From Protonemura montana (Eukaryota > Arthropoda > Insecta > Plecoptera > Nemouridae): a DNA stretch of 64,000 bases. Shown one piece after another: positions 37,001 through 52,000 of the stretch (position 1 is its first letter; each line of letters opens with the position of its first letter). The translations under genes were made by a program, and so were the position numbers. A model generated the notes under the pieces. It saw nothing but the letters and a program-made list of their open reading frames with translations. It was not told the origin of the DNA and did no database searches. Where the stretch lies: positions 12,092,001 to 12,156,000 of the forward strand of contig OX387612.1 in assembly GCA_947568835.1 (NCBI GenBank), in the 5' to 3' direction.

Positions 37001-40000
37001 ATAAGAAACAATAGAAAACTCTCATTATTAGATGCTCGAACGGAGAGTCGAATCCCGATCTCCACCTGTCGCGGGTGTTGCTCTAACCAATTGAGCTACT
37101 TGGACCCCGATCTCCACCTGTCGCGGGTGTTGCTCTAACCAATTGAGCTACTTGGACCCTGATCTCCACCTGTCGCGGGTGTTGCTCTAACCAATTGAGC
37201 TACTTGGACCCCGATCTCCACCTGTCGCGGGTGTTGCTCTAACCAATTGAGCTACTTGGACCCTGATCTCCACCTGTCGCGGGTGTTGCTTTAACCAATT
37301 GAGCTACTTGGACCCCGATCTCCACATGTCGCGGGTGTTGCTCTAACCAATTGAGCTACTTGGACCCCGATCTCCACCTGTCGCGGGTGTTGCTCTAACC
37401 AATTGAGCTACTTGGACCCCGATCTCCACCTGTCGCGGGTGTTGCTCTAACCAATTGAGCTACTTGGACCCCAATCTCCACCTGTCGCGGGTGTTGCTCT
37501 AACCAATTGAGCTACTTGGACCCCGATTTCCACCTGTCGCGGGTGTTGCTCTATCCAATTGAGCTACTTGGACCCCAATCTCCACCTGTCGCGGGTGTTG
37601 CTCTATCCAATTGAGCTACTTGGACCCCAATCTCCACCTGTCGCGGGTGTTGCTCTAACCAATTGAGCTACTTGGACCCCGATTTCCACCTGTCGCGGGT
37701 GTTGCTCTTACCAATTGAGCTACTTGAACCCCAATCTCCACCTGTCGCGGGTGTTGCTCTAACCAATTGAGCTTCTTGGACCCCGATCTCCACCTGTCGC
37801 GGGTGTTGCTCTAACCAATTGAGCTGCTTGGACCCCGATCTCCACCTGTCGCGGGTGTTGCTCTAACCAATTGAGCTACTTGGACCCCGATCTCCACCTG
37901 TCGCGGGTGTTGCTCTAACCAATTGAGCTACTTGGACCCCGATCTCCACCTGTCACGAGTGTTGCTATTACCAATTGAGCAATGAGTAGAACCAGTTTTT
38001 CTCCCACACTAAGTTTTTACCGTTGGTACGCCTTCAATTGTCGGGTCTGCCTGATTTCTTCCAGATACTGGAAGGATTTGTCTACTGGCTCGTCCTCCTC
38101 CTAGCCAACATGGCGATCATCAATTATATGACAGCAAAGCCTTTAAAACCGTTCACGCTATCTGCGCATGCCCCCACGACACTCATCTTCAGCGCCCCTA
38201 GCGAAGTTGGCGTGCATCTCACTACGCTGGCGAGAGAAGCCGGGGCACATGCGCAGTCCGTGGAAGATGTACATGCCGCCATCTTGGCTGTCGGTGTCAA
38301 TGATTTGTGTAAGTAGGTTCGCGGCAATATTTCAGCTGTTTTTATACAACTGTCAATCTTTTAAATCTACATTCAGAACAAACTACCTTAACATTCCACT
38401 GAAGTTATTCACGCAACTTCCCTATTTTCGGCACCAAACACCGTCATTAGCTCTAATATAACGTTAAGCTTGGTTTAATTATTACTATCAAAAACTAATT
38501 TCAATACTTAAACCGTTGAGTGTGCAGGTTCTAGGTAGAGACAGAACGTTAATGTTAAACCGTTGAGTGTGCAGGTTCTAGGTAGAGACAGAACGTTGAT
38601 GTTAAACCGTTGAGTGTGCAGGTTCTAGGTAGAGACAGAACGTTGATGTTAAACCGTTGAGTGTGCAGGTTCTAGGAAGAGACAGAACGTTAATGTTACA
38701 CCGTTGAGTGTGCAGGTTCTAGGTAGAGACAGAACGTTAATGTTAAACCGTTGAGTGTGCAGGTTCTAGGTGGAGACAGAGCGTTAATGTTAAACCGTTG
38801 AGTGTGCAGGTTCTAGGTAGAGACAGAACGTTAATGTTAAACCGTTGAGTGTGCAGGTTCTAGGTAGAGACAGAACGTTAATGTTAAACCGTTGAGTGTG
38901 CAGGTTCTAGGTGGAGACAGAACGTTAATGTTAAACCGTTGAGTGTGCAGGTTCTAGGTAGAGACAGAACGTTAATGTTAAACCGTTGAGTGTGCAGGTT
39001 CTAGGTAGAGAATGAACGTTAATGTTAAACCGTTGAGTGCAGGTTCTAGGTAGAGACAGAACGTTAATGTTAAACCGTTGAGTGTGCAGGTTCTAGGTAG
39101 AGACAGAACGTTAATGTTAAACCGTTGAGTGTGCAGGTTCTAGGTAGAGACAGAACGTTAATGTTAAACCGTTGAGTGTGCAGGTTCTAGGTAGAGACAG
39201 AACGTTAATGTTAAACCGTTGAGTGTGCAGGTTCTAGGTAGAGACAGAACGTCAATGTTAAACCGTTGAGTGTGCAGGTTCTAGGTAGAGACAGAACGTT
39301 AATGTTAAACCGTTGAGTGTGCAGGTTCTAGGTAGAGACAGAACGTTGATGTTAAACCGTTGAGTGTGCAGGTTCTAGGTAGAGACAGAACGTTAATGTT
39401 AAACCGTTGAGTGTGCAGGTTCTAGGTAGAGACAGAACGTTAATGTTAAACTGTTGAGTGTGCAGGTTCTAGGTAGAGACAGAACGTTAATGTTAAACCG
39501 TTGAGTGTGCAGGTTCTAGGTAGAGACAGAACGTTAATGTTAAACCGTTGAGTGTGCAGGTTCTAGGTAGAGACAGAACGTTAATGTTAAACCGTTGAGT
39601 GTGCAGGTTCTAGGTAGAGACAGAACGTTAATGTTAAACCGTTGAGTGTGCAGGTTCTAGGTAGAGACAGAACGTTAATGTTAAACCGTTGAGTGTGCAG
39701 GTTCTAGGTAGAGACAGAACGTTAATGTTAAACCGTTGAGTGTGCAGGTTCTAGGTAGAGACAGAACGTTAATGTTAAACCGTTGAGTGTGCAGGTTCTA
39801 GGTAGAGACAGAACGTTAATGTTAAACCGTTGAGTGTGCAGGTTCTAGGTAGAGACAGAACGTTAATGTTAAACCGTTGAGTGTGTAGGTTCTAGGTAGA
39901 GACAGAACGTTAATGTTAAACCGTTGAGTGTGCAGGTTCTAGGTAGGGACAGAACGTTAATGTTAAACCGTTGAGTGTGCAGGTTCTAGGTAGAGACAGA

Positions 40001-43000
40001 ACGTTAATGTTAAACCGTTGAGTGTGCAGGTTCTAGGTAGAGACAGAACGTTAATGTTAAACCGTTGAGTGTGTAGGTTCTAGGTGGAGATAGAACGTTA
40101 ATGTTAAACCGTTGAGTGTGCAGGTTCTAGGTAGAGACAGAACGTTGATGTTAAACCGTTGAGTGTGCAGGTTTCAATAACAGAAGAACCACTCAAAATT
40201 TCATAGTTCAAGCATCTTCAAACTAAATAATTGTTTAAGATAGATGCTTATAACTTGGTAAATGTTATAATTTTGTGTGGTTCTTTTGTTATTGGAAAAT
40301 TGTCAGGACTGCTCTTACCCTTGATAAAGTAACAGGTACAAGTTACGAAACGTTGGGAAATTCAGTTGTTCTTCACTTAGCATTGAAAACCCAGTTGAAA
40401 TAGTTTTTGTTAAAACTAATGCTAAGTTTACATCAAGTAGACATGAGTCTGAAAACCAAGATTTGCGTTTGTCTTCGCGCCTCTCGGATTAAATTGATGA
40501 TTTAAAATGACTTTGTAAAATGAACGCGTTGCCTTGAGCGTGCAGTGACATCCCACAGATGCGTACTCGAAGCTAGTAATTGCTGCGAACATGCGCACAA
40601 CGTCGCAGGTCGTGGGACTCTACGCTGGCGATCGACAAGACGGTCTCCCTCTGGCCTTGAACCTCGTCAACAACGCTCAGCTGCGTGCTGCTTCCGGCTC
40701 TGACAACGCCCTCATCACCGTCACTAGCGAACCGTTTAAGAATTCAACGGGAACTAAGACGGTATGGCTTGCTCTCTCAAACGTGAGTTCATCCCATGCT
40801 ATGTCAACCAATACTGTGAGTTCATCCCATGCTATGTCAACCAATACTGTGAGTTCATGTCATGCTATGTCAACCAATACTGTGAGTTCATCCCATGCTA
40901 TGTCAACCAATACTGTGAGTTCATGTCATGCTATGTCAACCAATACTGTGAGTTCATGTCATGCTATGTCAACCAATACTGTGAGTTCATGCCATGCTAT
41001 GTCAACCAATACTGTGAGTTCATCCCATGCTATGTCAACCAATACTGTGAGTTCATGCCATGCTATGTCAACCAATACTGTGAGTTCATCCCATGCTATG
41101 TCAACCAAAACTGTGAGTTCATCCCATGCTATGTCAACCAATACTGTGAGTTCATGCCATGCTTTGTCAACCAATACTGTGAGTTCATCCCATGCTATGT
41201 CAACCAATACTGTGAGTTCATGTCATGCTATGTCAACCAATACTGTGAGTTCATCCCATGCTATGTCAACCAATACTGTGAGTTCATGTCATGCTATGTC
41301 AACCAATACTGTGAGTTCATGCCATGCTATGTCAACCAATACTGTGAGTTCATGCCATGCTATGTCAACCAATACTGTGAGTTCATGTCATGCTATGTCA
41401 ACCAATACTGTGAGTTCATGTCATGCTATGTCAACCAATACTGTGAGTTCATCCCATGCTATGTCAACCAATACTGTGAGTTCATGTCATGCTATGTCAA
41501 CCAATACTGTGAGTTCATCCCATGCTATGTCAACCAATACTGTGAGTTCATGTCATGCTATGTCAACCAATACTGTGAGTTCATCCCATGCTATGTCAAC
41601 CAATACTGTGAGTTCATCCCATGCTATGTCAACCAATACTGTGAGTTCATGTCATGCTATGTCAACCAATACTGTGAGTTCATCCCATGCTATGTCAACC
41701 AATACTGTGAGTTCATGTCATGCTATGTCAACCAATACTGTGAGTTCATGCCATGCTATGTCAACCAATACTGTGAGTTCATGTCATGCTATGTCAACCA
41801 ATACTGTGAGTTCATCCCATGCTATGTCAGCCAATACTGTGAGTTCATGTCATGCTATGTCAACCAATACTGTGAGTTCATGTCATGCTATGTCAACCAA
41901 TACTGTGAGTTCATGTCATGCTATGTCAACCAATACTGTGAGTTCATGCCATGCTATGTCAACCAATACTGTGAGTTCATGTCATGCTATGTCAACCAAT
42001 ACTGTGAGTTCATCCCATGCTCTGTCAGCCAATACTGTGAGTTCATGTCATGCTATGTCAACCAATACTGTGAGTTCATCCCATGCTATGTCAACCAATA
42101 CTGTGAGTTCATGTCATGCTTTGTCAACCAATACTGTGAGTTCATGTCATGCTATGTCTACCAATACTGTGAGTTCATCCCATGCTATGTCAACCAATAC
42201 TGTGAGTTCATCCCATGCTATGTCAACCAATACTGTGAGTTCATGCCATGCTATGTCAACCAATACTGTGAGTTCATCCCATGCTATGTCAACCAATACT
42301 GTGAGTTCATGTCATGCTATGTCAACCAATACTGTGAGTTCATGTCATGCTATGTCAACCAATACTGTGAGTTCATCCCATGCTATGTCAACCAATACTG
42401 TGAGTTCATGTCATGCTATGTCAACCAAAACTGTGAGTTCATGCCATGCTTTGTCAACCAATACTGTGAGTTCATGTCATGCTATGTCAACCAATACTGT
42501 GAGTTCATGTCATGCTATGTCAACCAATACTGTGAGTTCATCCCATGCTATGTCAACCAATACTGTGAGTTCATGTCATGCTATGTCAACCAATACTGTG
42601 AGTTCATGCCATGCTATGTCAACCAATACTGTGAGTTCATGCCATGCTATGTCAACCAATACTGTGAGTTCATCCCATGCTATGTCAACCAATACTGTGA
42701 GTTCATGTCATGCTATGTCAACCAATACTGTGAGTTCATGTCATGCTATGTCAACCAATACTGTGAGTTCATGTCATGCTATGTCAACCAATACTGTGAG
42801 TTCATCCCATGCTATGTCAACCAATACTGTGAGTTCATCCCATGCTATGTCAACCAATACTGTGAGTTCATGTCATGCTATGTCAACCAATACTGTGAGT
42901 TCATCCCATGCTATGTCAACCAATACTGTGAGTTCATGTCATGCTATGTCAACCAATACTGTGAGTTCATCCCATGCTATGTCAACCAATACTGTGAGTT

Positions 43001-46000
43001 CATCCCATGCTATGTCAACCAATACTGTGAGTTCATGCCATGCTATGTCAACCAATACTGTGAGTTCATGTCATGCTATGTCAACCAATACTGTGAGTTC
43101 ATCCCATGCTATGTGAACCAATACTGTGAGTTCATGTCATGCTATGTCAACCAATACTGTGAGTTCATCCCATGCTATGTCAACCAATACTGTGAGTTCA
43201 TGTCATGCTATGTCAACCAATACTGTGAGTTCATGTCATGCTATGTCAACCAATACTGTGAGTTCATGCCATGCTATGTCAACCAATACTGTGAGTTCAT
43301 GTCATGCTATGTCAACCAATACTGTGAGTTCATCCCATGCTATGTCAACCAATACTGTGAGTTCATGTCATGCTATGTCAACCAATACTGTGAGTTCATC
43401 CCATGCTATGTCAACCAATACTGTGAGTTCATCCCATGCTATGTCAACCAATACTGTGAGTTCATGCCATGCTATGTCAACCAATACTGTGAGTTCATGT
43501 CATGCTATGTCAACCAATACTGTGAGTTCATACCATGCTATGTCAACCAATACTGTGAGTTCATCCCATGCTATGTCAACCAATACTGTGAGTTCATGTC
43601 ATGCTATGTCAACCAATACTGTGAGTTCATCCCATGCTATGTCAACCAATACTGTGAGTTCATGTCATGCTATGTCAACCAATACTGTGAGTTCATCCCA
43701 TGCTATGTCAACCAATACTGTGAGTTCATGTCATGCTATGTCAACCAATACTGTGAGTTCATGTCATGCTATGTCAACCAATACTGTGAGTTCATGTCAT
43801 GCTATGTCAACCAATACTGTGAGTTCATGTCATGCTATGTCAACCAATACTGTGAGTTCATCCCATGCTATGTCAACCAATACTGTGAGTTCATGTCATG
43901 CTATGTCAACCAATACTGTGAGTTCATCCCATGCTATGTCAACCAATACTTTGAGTTCATGTCATGCTATGTCAACCAATACTGTGAGTTCATCCCATGC
44001 TATGTCAACCAATACTGTGAGTTCATCCCATGCTATGTCAACCAATACTGTGAGTTCATGCCATGCTATGTCAACCAATACTGTGAGTTCATCCCATGCT
44101 ATGTCAACCAATACTGTGAGTTCATGCCATGCTATGTCAACCAATACTGTGAGTTCATCCCATGCTATGTCAACCAATACTGTGAGTTCATCCCATGCTA
44201 TGTCAACCAATACTGTGAGTTCATGTCATGCTATGTCAACCAATACTGTGAGTTCATGTCATGCTATGTCAACCAATACTGTGAGTTCATGTCATGCTAT
44301 GTCAACCAATACTGTGAGTTCATGCCATGCTATGTCAACCAATACTGTGAGTTCATCCCATGCTATGTCAACCAATACTGTGAGTTCATGCCATGCTATG
44401 TCAACCAATACTGTGAGTTCATGTCATGCTTTGTCAACCAATACTGTGAGTTCATGTCATGCTATGTCAACCAATACTGTGAGTTCATGCCATGCTATGT
44501 CAACCAATACTGTGAGTTCATCCCATGCTATGTCAACCAATACTGTGAGTTCATGCCATGCTATGTCAACCAATACTGTGAGTTCATGTCATGCTTTGTC
44601 AACCAATACTGTGAGTTCATCCCATGCTATGTCAACCAATACTGTGAGTTCATCCCATGCTATGTCAACCAATACTGTGAGTTCATGCCATGCTATGTCA
44701 ACCAATACTGTGAGTTCATCCCATGCTTTGTCAACCAATACTGTGAGTTCATCCCATGCTATGTCAACCAATACTGTGAGTTCATCCCATGCTATGTCAA
44801 CCAATACTGTGAGTTCATCCCATGCTATGTCAACCAATACTGTGAGTTCATGTCATGCTATGTCAACCAATACTGTGAGTTCATCCCATGCTATGTGAAC
44901 CAATACTGTGAGTTCATGTCATGCTATGTCAACCAATACTGTGAGTTCATCCCATGCTATGTCAACCAATACTGTGAGTTCATGTCATGCTATGTCAACC
45001 AATACTGTGAGTTCATCCCATGCTATGTCAACCAATACTGTGAGTTCATGCCATGCTACGTCAACCAATACTGTTAGTTCATGCCATGCTATGTCAACCA
45101 ATACTGTGAGTTCATCCCATGCTATGTCAACCAATACTGTGAGTTCATGTCATGCTATGTCAACTAATACTGTGAGTTCATCCCATGCTATGTCAACCAA
45201 TACTGTGAGTTCATGCCATGCTATGTCAACCAATACTGTGAGTTCATGTCATGCTATGTCAACCAATACTGTGAGTTCATGTCATGCTATGTCAACCAAT
45301 ACTGTGAGTTCATCCCATGCTATGTCAACCAATACTGTGAGTTCATGCCATGCTATGTCAACCAATACTGTGAGTTCATGCCATGCTATGTCAACCAATA
45401 CTGTGAGTTCATGTCATGCTATGTCAACCAATACTGTGAGTTCATCCCATGCTATGTCAACCAATACTGTGAGTTCATGCCATGCTATGTCAACCAATAC
45501 TGTGAGTTCATGCCATGCTTTGTCAACCAATACTGTGAGTTCATGTCATGCTATGTCAACCAATACTGTGAGTTCATGTCATGCTATGTCAACCAATACT
45601 GTGAGTTCATCCCATGCTATGTCAACCAATACTGTGAGTTCATGCCATGCTTTGTCAACCAATACTGTGAGTTCATGTCATGCTATGTCAACCAATACTG
45701 TGAGTTCATCCCATGCTATGTCAACCAATACTGTGAGTTCATGTCATGCTATGTCAACCAATACTGTGAGTTCATGTCATGCTATGTCAACCAATACTGT
45801 GAGTTCATGCCATGCTATGTCAACCAATAATGTGAGTTCATCCTATGCTATGTCAACCAATACTGTGAGTTCATGTCATGCTATGTCAACCAATACTGTG
45901 AGTTCATCCCATGCTATGTCAACCAATACTGTGAGTTCATGTCATGCTATGTCAACCAATACTGTGAGTTCATGCCATGCTATGTCAACCAATACTGTGA

Positions 46001-49000
46001 GTTCATGTCATGCTATGTCAACCAATACTGTGAGTTCATCCCATGCTATGTCAACCAATACTGTGAGTTCATCCCATGCTATGTCAACCAATACTGTGAG
46101 TTCATGTCATGCTAGGTCAACCAATACTGTGAGTTCATGTCATGCTATGTCAACCAATACTGTGAGTTCATGCCATGCTATGTCAACCAATACTGTGAGT
46201 TCATCCCATGCTATGTCAACCAATACTGTGAGTTCATGCCATGCTATGTCAACCAATACTGTGAGTTCATGTCATGCTTTGTCAACCAATACTGTGAGTT
46301 CATCCCATGCTATGTCAACCAATACTGTGAGTTCATCCCATGCTATGTCAACCAATACTGTGAGTTCATCCCATGCTATGTCAACCAATACTGTGAGTTC
46401 ATGTCATGCTATGTCAACCAATACTGTGAGTTCATGCCATGCTATGTCAACCAATACTGTGAGTTCATGCCATGCTTTGTCAACCAATACTGTGAGTTCA
46501 TCCCATGCTATGTCAACCAATACTGTGAGTTCATGTCATGCTATGTCAACCAATACTGTGAGTTCATGCCATGCTATGTCAACCAATACTGTGAGTTCAT
46601 GCCATGCTTTGTCAACCAATACTGTGAGTTCATCCCATGCTATGTCAACCAATACTGTGAGTTCATCCCATGCTATGTCAACCAATACTGTGAGTTCATC
46701 CCATGCTATGTCAACCAATACTGTGAGTTCATCCCATGCTATGTCAACCAATACTGTGAGTTCATGTCATGCTATGTCAACCAATACTGTGAGTTCATCC
46801 CATGCTATGTCAACCAATACTGTGAGTTCATCCCATGCTATGTCAACCAATACTGTGAGTTCATCCCATGCTATGTCAACCAATACTGTGAGTTCATCCC
46901 ATGCTATGTCAACCAATACTGTGAGTTCATCCCATGCTATGTCAACCAATACTGTGAGTTCATGTCATGCTATGTCAACCAATACTGTGAGTTCATCCCA
47001 TGCTATGTCAACCAATACTGTGAGTTCATCCCATGCTATGTCAACCAATACTGTGAGTTCATCCCATGCTATGTCAACCAATACTGTGAGTTCATGTCAT
47101 GCTATGTCAACCAATACTGTGAGTTCATCCCATGCTATGTCAACCAATACTGTGAGTTCATCCCATGCTATGTCAACCAATACTGTGAGTTCATCCCATG
47201 CTATGTCAACCAATACTGTGAGTTCATCCCATGCTATGTCAACCAATACTGTGAGTTCATGTCATGCTATGTCAACCAATACTGTGAGTTCATGTCATGC
47301 TATGTCAACCAATACTGTGAGTTCATGTCATGCTATGTCAACCAATACTGTGAGTTCATCCCATGCTATGTCAACCAATACTGTGAGTTCATGTCATGCT
47401 ATGTCAACCAATACTGTGAGTTCATGTCATGCTATGTCAACCAATACTGTGAGTTCATCCCATGCTATGTGAACCAATACTGTGAGTTCATGTCATGCTA
47501 TGTCAACCAATACTGTGAGTTCATCCCATGCTATGTCAACCAATACTGTGAGTTCATGTCATGCTATGTCAACCAATACTGTGAGTTCATCCCATGCTAT
47601 GTCAACCAATACTGTGAGTTCATGCCATGCTACGTCAACCAATACTGTTAGTTCATGCCATGCTATGTCAACCAATACTGTGAGTTCATCCCATGCTATG
47701 TCAGCCAATACTGTGAGTTCATGTCATGCTATGTCAACCAATACTGTGAGTTCATCCCATGCTATGTCAACCAATACTGTGAGTTCATGTCATGCTGTGT
47801 CAACCAATACTGTGAGTTCATGTCATGCTATGTCAACCAATACTGTGAGTTCATGCCATGCTATGTCAACCAATACTGTGAGTTCATGTCATGCTATGTC
47901 AACCAATACTGTGAGTTCATCCCATGCTATGTCAACCAATACTGTGAGTTCATCCCATGCTATGTCAACCAATACTGTGAGTTCATGTCATGCTATGTCA
48001 ACTAATACTGTGAGTTCATCCCATGCTATGTCAACCAATACTGTGAGTTCATGCCATGCTATGTCAACCAATACTGTGAGTTCATGCCATGCTTTGTCAA
48101 CCAATACTGTGAGTTCATGTCATGCTATGTCAACCAATACTGTGAGTTCATGTCATGCTATGTCAACCAATACTGTGAGTTCATCCCATGCTATGTCAAC
48201 CAATACTGTGAGTTCATGCCATGCTATGTCAACCAATACTGTGAGTTCATGTCATGCTATGTCAACCAATAATGTGAGTTCATCCTATGCTATGTCAACC
48301 AATACTGTGAGTTCATGCCATGCTATGTCAACCAATACTGTGAGTTCATGTCATGCTATGTCAACCAATACTGTGAGTTCATGCCATGCTGTGTTAACCA
48401 ATACTGTGAGTTCATGTCATGCTATGTCAACCAATACTGTGAGTTCATCCCATGCTATGTCAACCAATACTGTGAGTTCATCCCATGCTATGTCAACCAA
48501 TACTGTGAGTTCATGTCATGCTATGTCAACCAATACTGTGAGTTCATGTCATGCTATGTCAACCAATACTGTGAGTTCATCCCATGCTATGTCAACCAAT
48601 ACTGTGAGTTCATCCCATGCTATGTCAACCAATACTGTGAGTTCATCCCATGCTATGTCAACCAATACTGTGAGTTCATGTCATGCTATGTCAACCAATA
48701 CTGTGAGTTCATGTCATGCTATGTCAACCAATACTGTGAGTTCATGTCATGCTATGTCAACCAATACTGTGAGTTCATGTCATGCTATGTCAACCAATAC
48801 TGTGAGTTCATCCCATGCTATGTCAACCAATACTGTGAGTTCATCCCATGCTATGTCAACCAATACTGTGAGTTCATCCCATGCTATGTCAACCAATACT
48901 GTGAGTTCATCCCATGCTATGTCAACCAATACTGTGAGTTCATCCCATGCTATGTCAACCAATACTGTGAGTTCATCCCATGCTATGTCAGCCAATACTG

Positions 49001-52000
49001 TGAGTTCATGCCATGCTATGTCAACCAATACTGTGAGTTCATGTCATGCTATGTCAACCAATACTGTGAGTTCATGTCATGCTATGTCAACCAATACTGT
49101 GAGTTCATGTCATGCTATGTCAACCAATACTGTGAGTTCATGCCATGCTATGTCAACCAATACTGTGAGTTCATGTCATGCTATGTCAACCAATACTGTG
49201 AGTTCATCCCATGCTATGTCAGCCAATACTGTGAGTTCATGCCATGCTATGTCAACCAATACTGTGAGTTCATGTCATGCTATGTCAACCAATACTGTGA
49301 GTTCATGTCATGCTATGTCAACCAATACTGTGAGTTCATGTCATGCTATGTCAACCAATACTGTGAGTTCATGCCATGCTTTGTCAACCAATACTGTGAG
49401 TTCATCCCATGCTATGTCAACCAATACTCTGAGTTCATGTCATGCTATGTCAACCAATACTGTGAGTTCATGTCATGCTATGTCAACCAATACTGTGAGT
49501 TCATGTCATGCTATGTCAACCAATACTGTGAGTTCATGCCATGCTATGTCAACCAATACTGTGAGTTCATCCCATGCTATGTCAACCAATACTGTGAGTT
49601 CATGTCATGCTATGTCAACCAATACTGTGAGTTCATGTCATGCTATGTCAACCAATACTGTGAGTTCATGTCATGCTGACAACCTGTAGCCATGGTACCA
49701 GCTTAACATGGCTGCAGTAGTTGGTTGTCAACCTGTAGCCATGGTTACCAGCTTAACATGGCTGCAGTAGTTGGTTGTCAACCTGTAGCCATGGTTACCA
49801 GCTTAACATGGCTGCAGTAGTTGGCTTACAACCTGTAGCCATGGTTACCAGCTTAACATGGCTGCAGTAGTTGGCTTACAACCTGTAGCCATGGTTACCA
49901 GCTTAACATGGCTGCAGTAGTTGGCTTACAACCTGTTGCCATGGTTACCAGCTTAACATGGCTGCAGGAGTAGGCTTACAACCTGTAGCCATGGTTACCA
50001 GCTTAACATGGCTGCAGTAGTAGGCTTACAACCTGTAGCCATGTTTACCAGCTTAACATGGCTGCAGTAGTTGGCTTACAACCTGTAGCCATGGTTACCA
50101 GCTTAACATTGCTGCAGTAGTTGGCTTACAACCTGTTGCCATGGTTACCAGCTTAACATGGCTGCAGTAGTAGGCTTACAACCTGTAGCCATGGTTACCA
50201 GCTTAACATGGCTGCAGTAGTTGGCTTACAACCTGTTGCCATGGTTACCAGCTTAACATGGCTGCAGTAGTTGGCTTACAACCTGTTGCCATGGTTACCA
50301 GCTTAACATGGCTGTTGGCTTACAACCTGTTGCCATGGTTACCAGCTTAACATGGCTGCAGTAGTAGGCTTACAACCTGTAGCCATGGTTACCAGCTTAA
50401 CATGGCTGCAGTAGTTGGCTGACAACCTGTTGTCATGGTTACCAGCTTAACATGGCTGCTGTAGTTGGCTGACAACCTGTAGCCATGGTTTTTGAACACT
50501 CGTCATCATTTTGAATCATTTTGAATAACCCATGTACAGGCAGAAAGTCAAATAAAATGTAAACGCTTAACATTGTCTTGCTCTGCCTACTCATGGACCA
50601 CAGCACCGCATCAAGATCCCATTTCTTATTCTTTGTCAGATTCTGCAACAAGCGAAGCACACAAGGGTTTTAGTAAAATAATATTTTCAAAATTAGCTAA
50701 GGTCAATTGAGATCAACAGGTCAAGGGGAAGAATTGACAGCAGCAAAGGTACGAAAAGTGGAAATAGTCAAGAATCATTCGCTTATCTTCAATCGATTGT
50801 CAAATTGTTTTCTCTTTTGCTTGCAGGAGGAAATACTAAGAGTGGTATTGTTGATCTTATGGAAATTTGAGTGCTCCATCATCTTTCTTCCCGTGCCCGT
50901 GGCGCTTCTGGAATTGACCTTTGCCGAACGTGTCTCTGGTAGCAAGCATCTTCAGCTCATGACGGGCATAACGTCGCCTCTCTACTGGCTGGCCAACGCC
51001 CTCGTAGACTACATCTTCTTTACAGCCTCGGTCGCGGTCTTCCTCATCACGTTCATCTTCTGGAACGTACAAGATGGATATCGCTTCGGTGGCATTGAAG
51101 AGTACTGTAAGTATCACAAGTACACAGCCAAGAATGTATAAGTTTGGTTTAACGACGCATTGTTTTCACTGCTGGCCATGTGGCACTGGTATAATGGCGA
51201 CCGGGACTCCATTCTTCGGATTCCGAAGCATGAACCTAACCCAGACAACAAACTAGGTTGGTGAAGGGGGAAACCCGGTGCCGGCACGTAGCCAACTCCT
51301 GTCGAAGACCAAGGGGACCACCGGCTTAACGTCCCTTCCGACGGACAGTACAACTCGAACAGCAGGATTCCTCCACAAATCCATGCTGTCGAGAGGTTGA
51401 TAAGCAAGGCGAGTGAAAATGCTGTACTAACTTTCATCCCTCCAACCTCTCTCCCGAACAGAACTGGTCATGTGTATGATGGTCACCCATCCAATACCTG
51501 ACTCAGCGCAGTGTTGTTTAACTTTCATCCCTCCAACCTATCTCCCGAACAGAACTGGTCATGTGTATGATGGTCACCCAACCAATACCTGACCCAGCGC
51601 AGTGTTGTTTAATTTTCATCCCTCCAACCTCTCTCTCGAACAGAACTGGTCATGTGTATGATGGTCACCCAACCAATACCTGACTCAGCGCAGTGTTGTT
51701 TAACTTTCATCCCTCCAACCTCTCTCCCGAACAGAACCGGTCATGTTTATAATTTTCACCCATCCAATACCTGACCCAGCGCAGTGTTGCTTAACTTTCA
51801 TCCCTCCAACCTCTCTTCCGAACAGAACTGGTCATGTGTATGATGGTCACCCATCCAATACCTGACTCAGCGCAGTGTTGCTTAACTTTCATCCCTCCAA
51901 CCTCTCTTCCGAACATAACTGGTCATGTGTATGATGGTCACCCATCCAATACCTGACTTAGCGCAGTGTTGCTTAACTTTCATCCCTCCAACCTCTCTCC

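Noticed and set aside
40764-45077. Open frame of 1,437 codons with an 11-residue Cys/Tyr repeat
   Set aside because: It lies wholly in the 33-bp array; unit length is a multiple of three and the unit is stop-free. It is out of frame with exon 17 and lacks independent coding signals.
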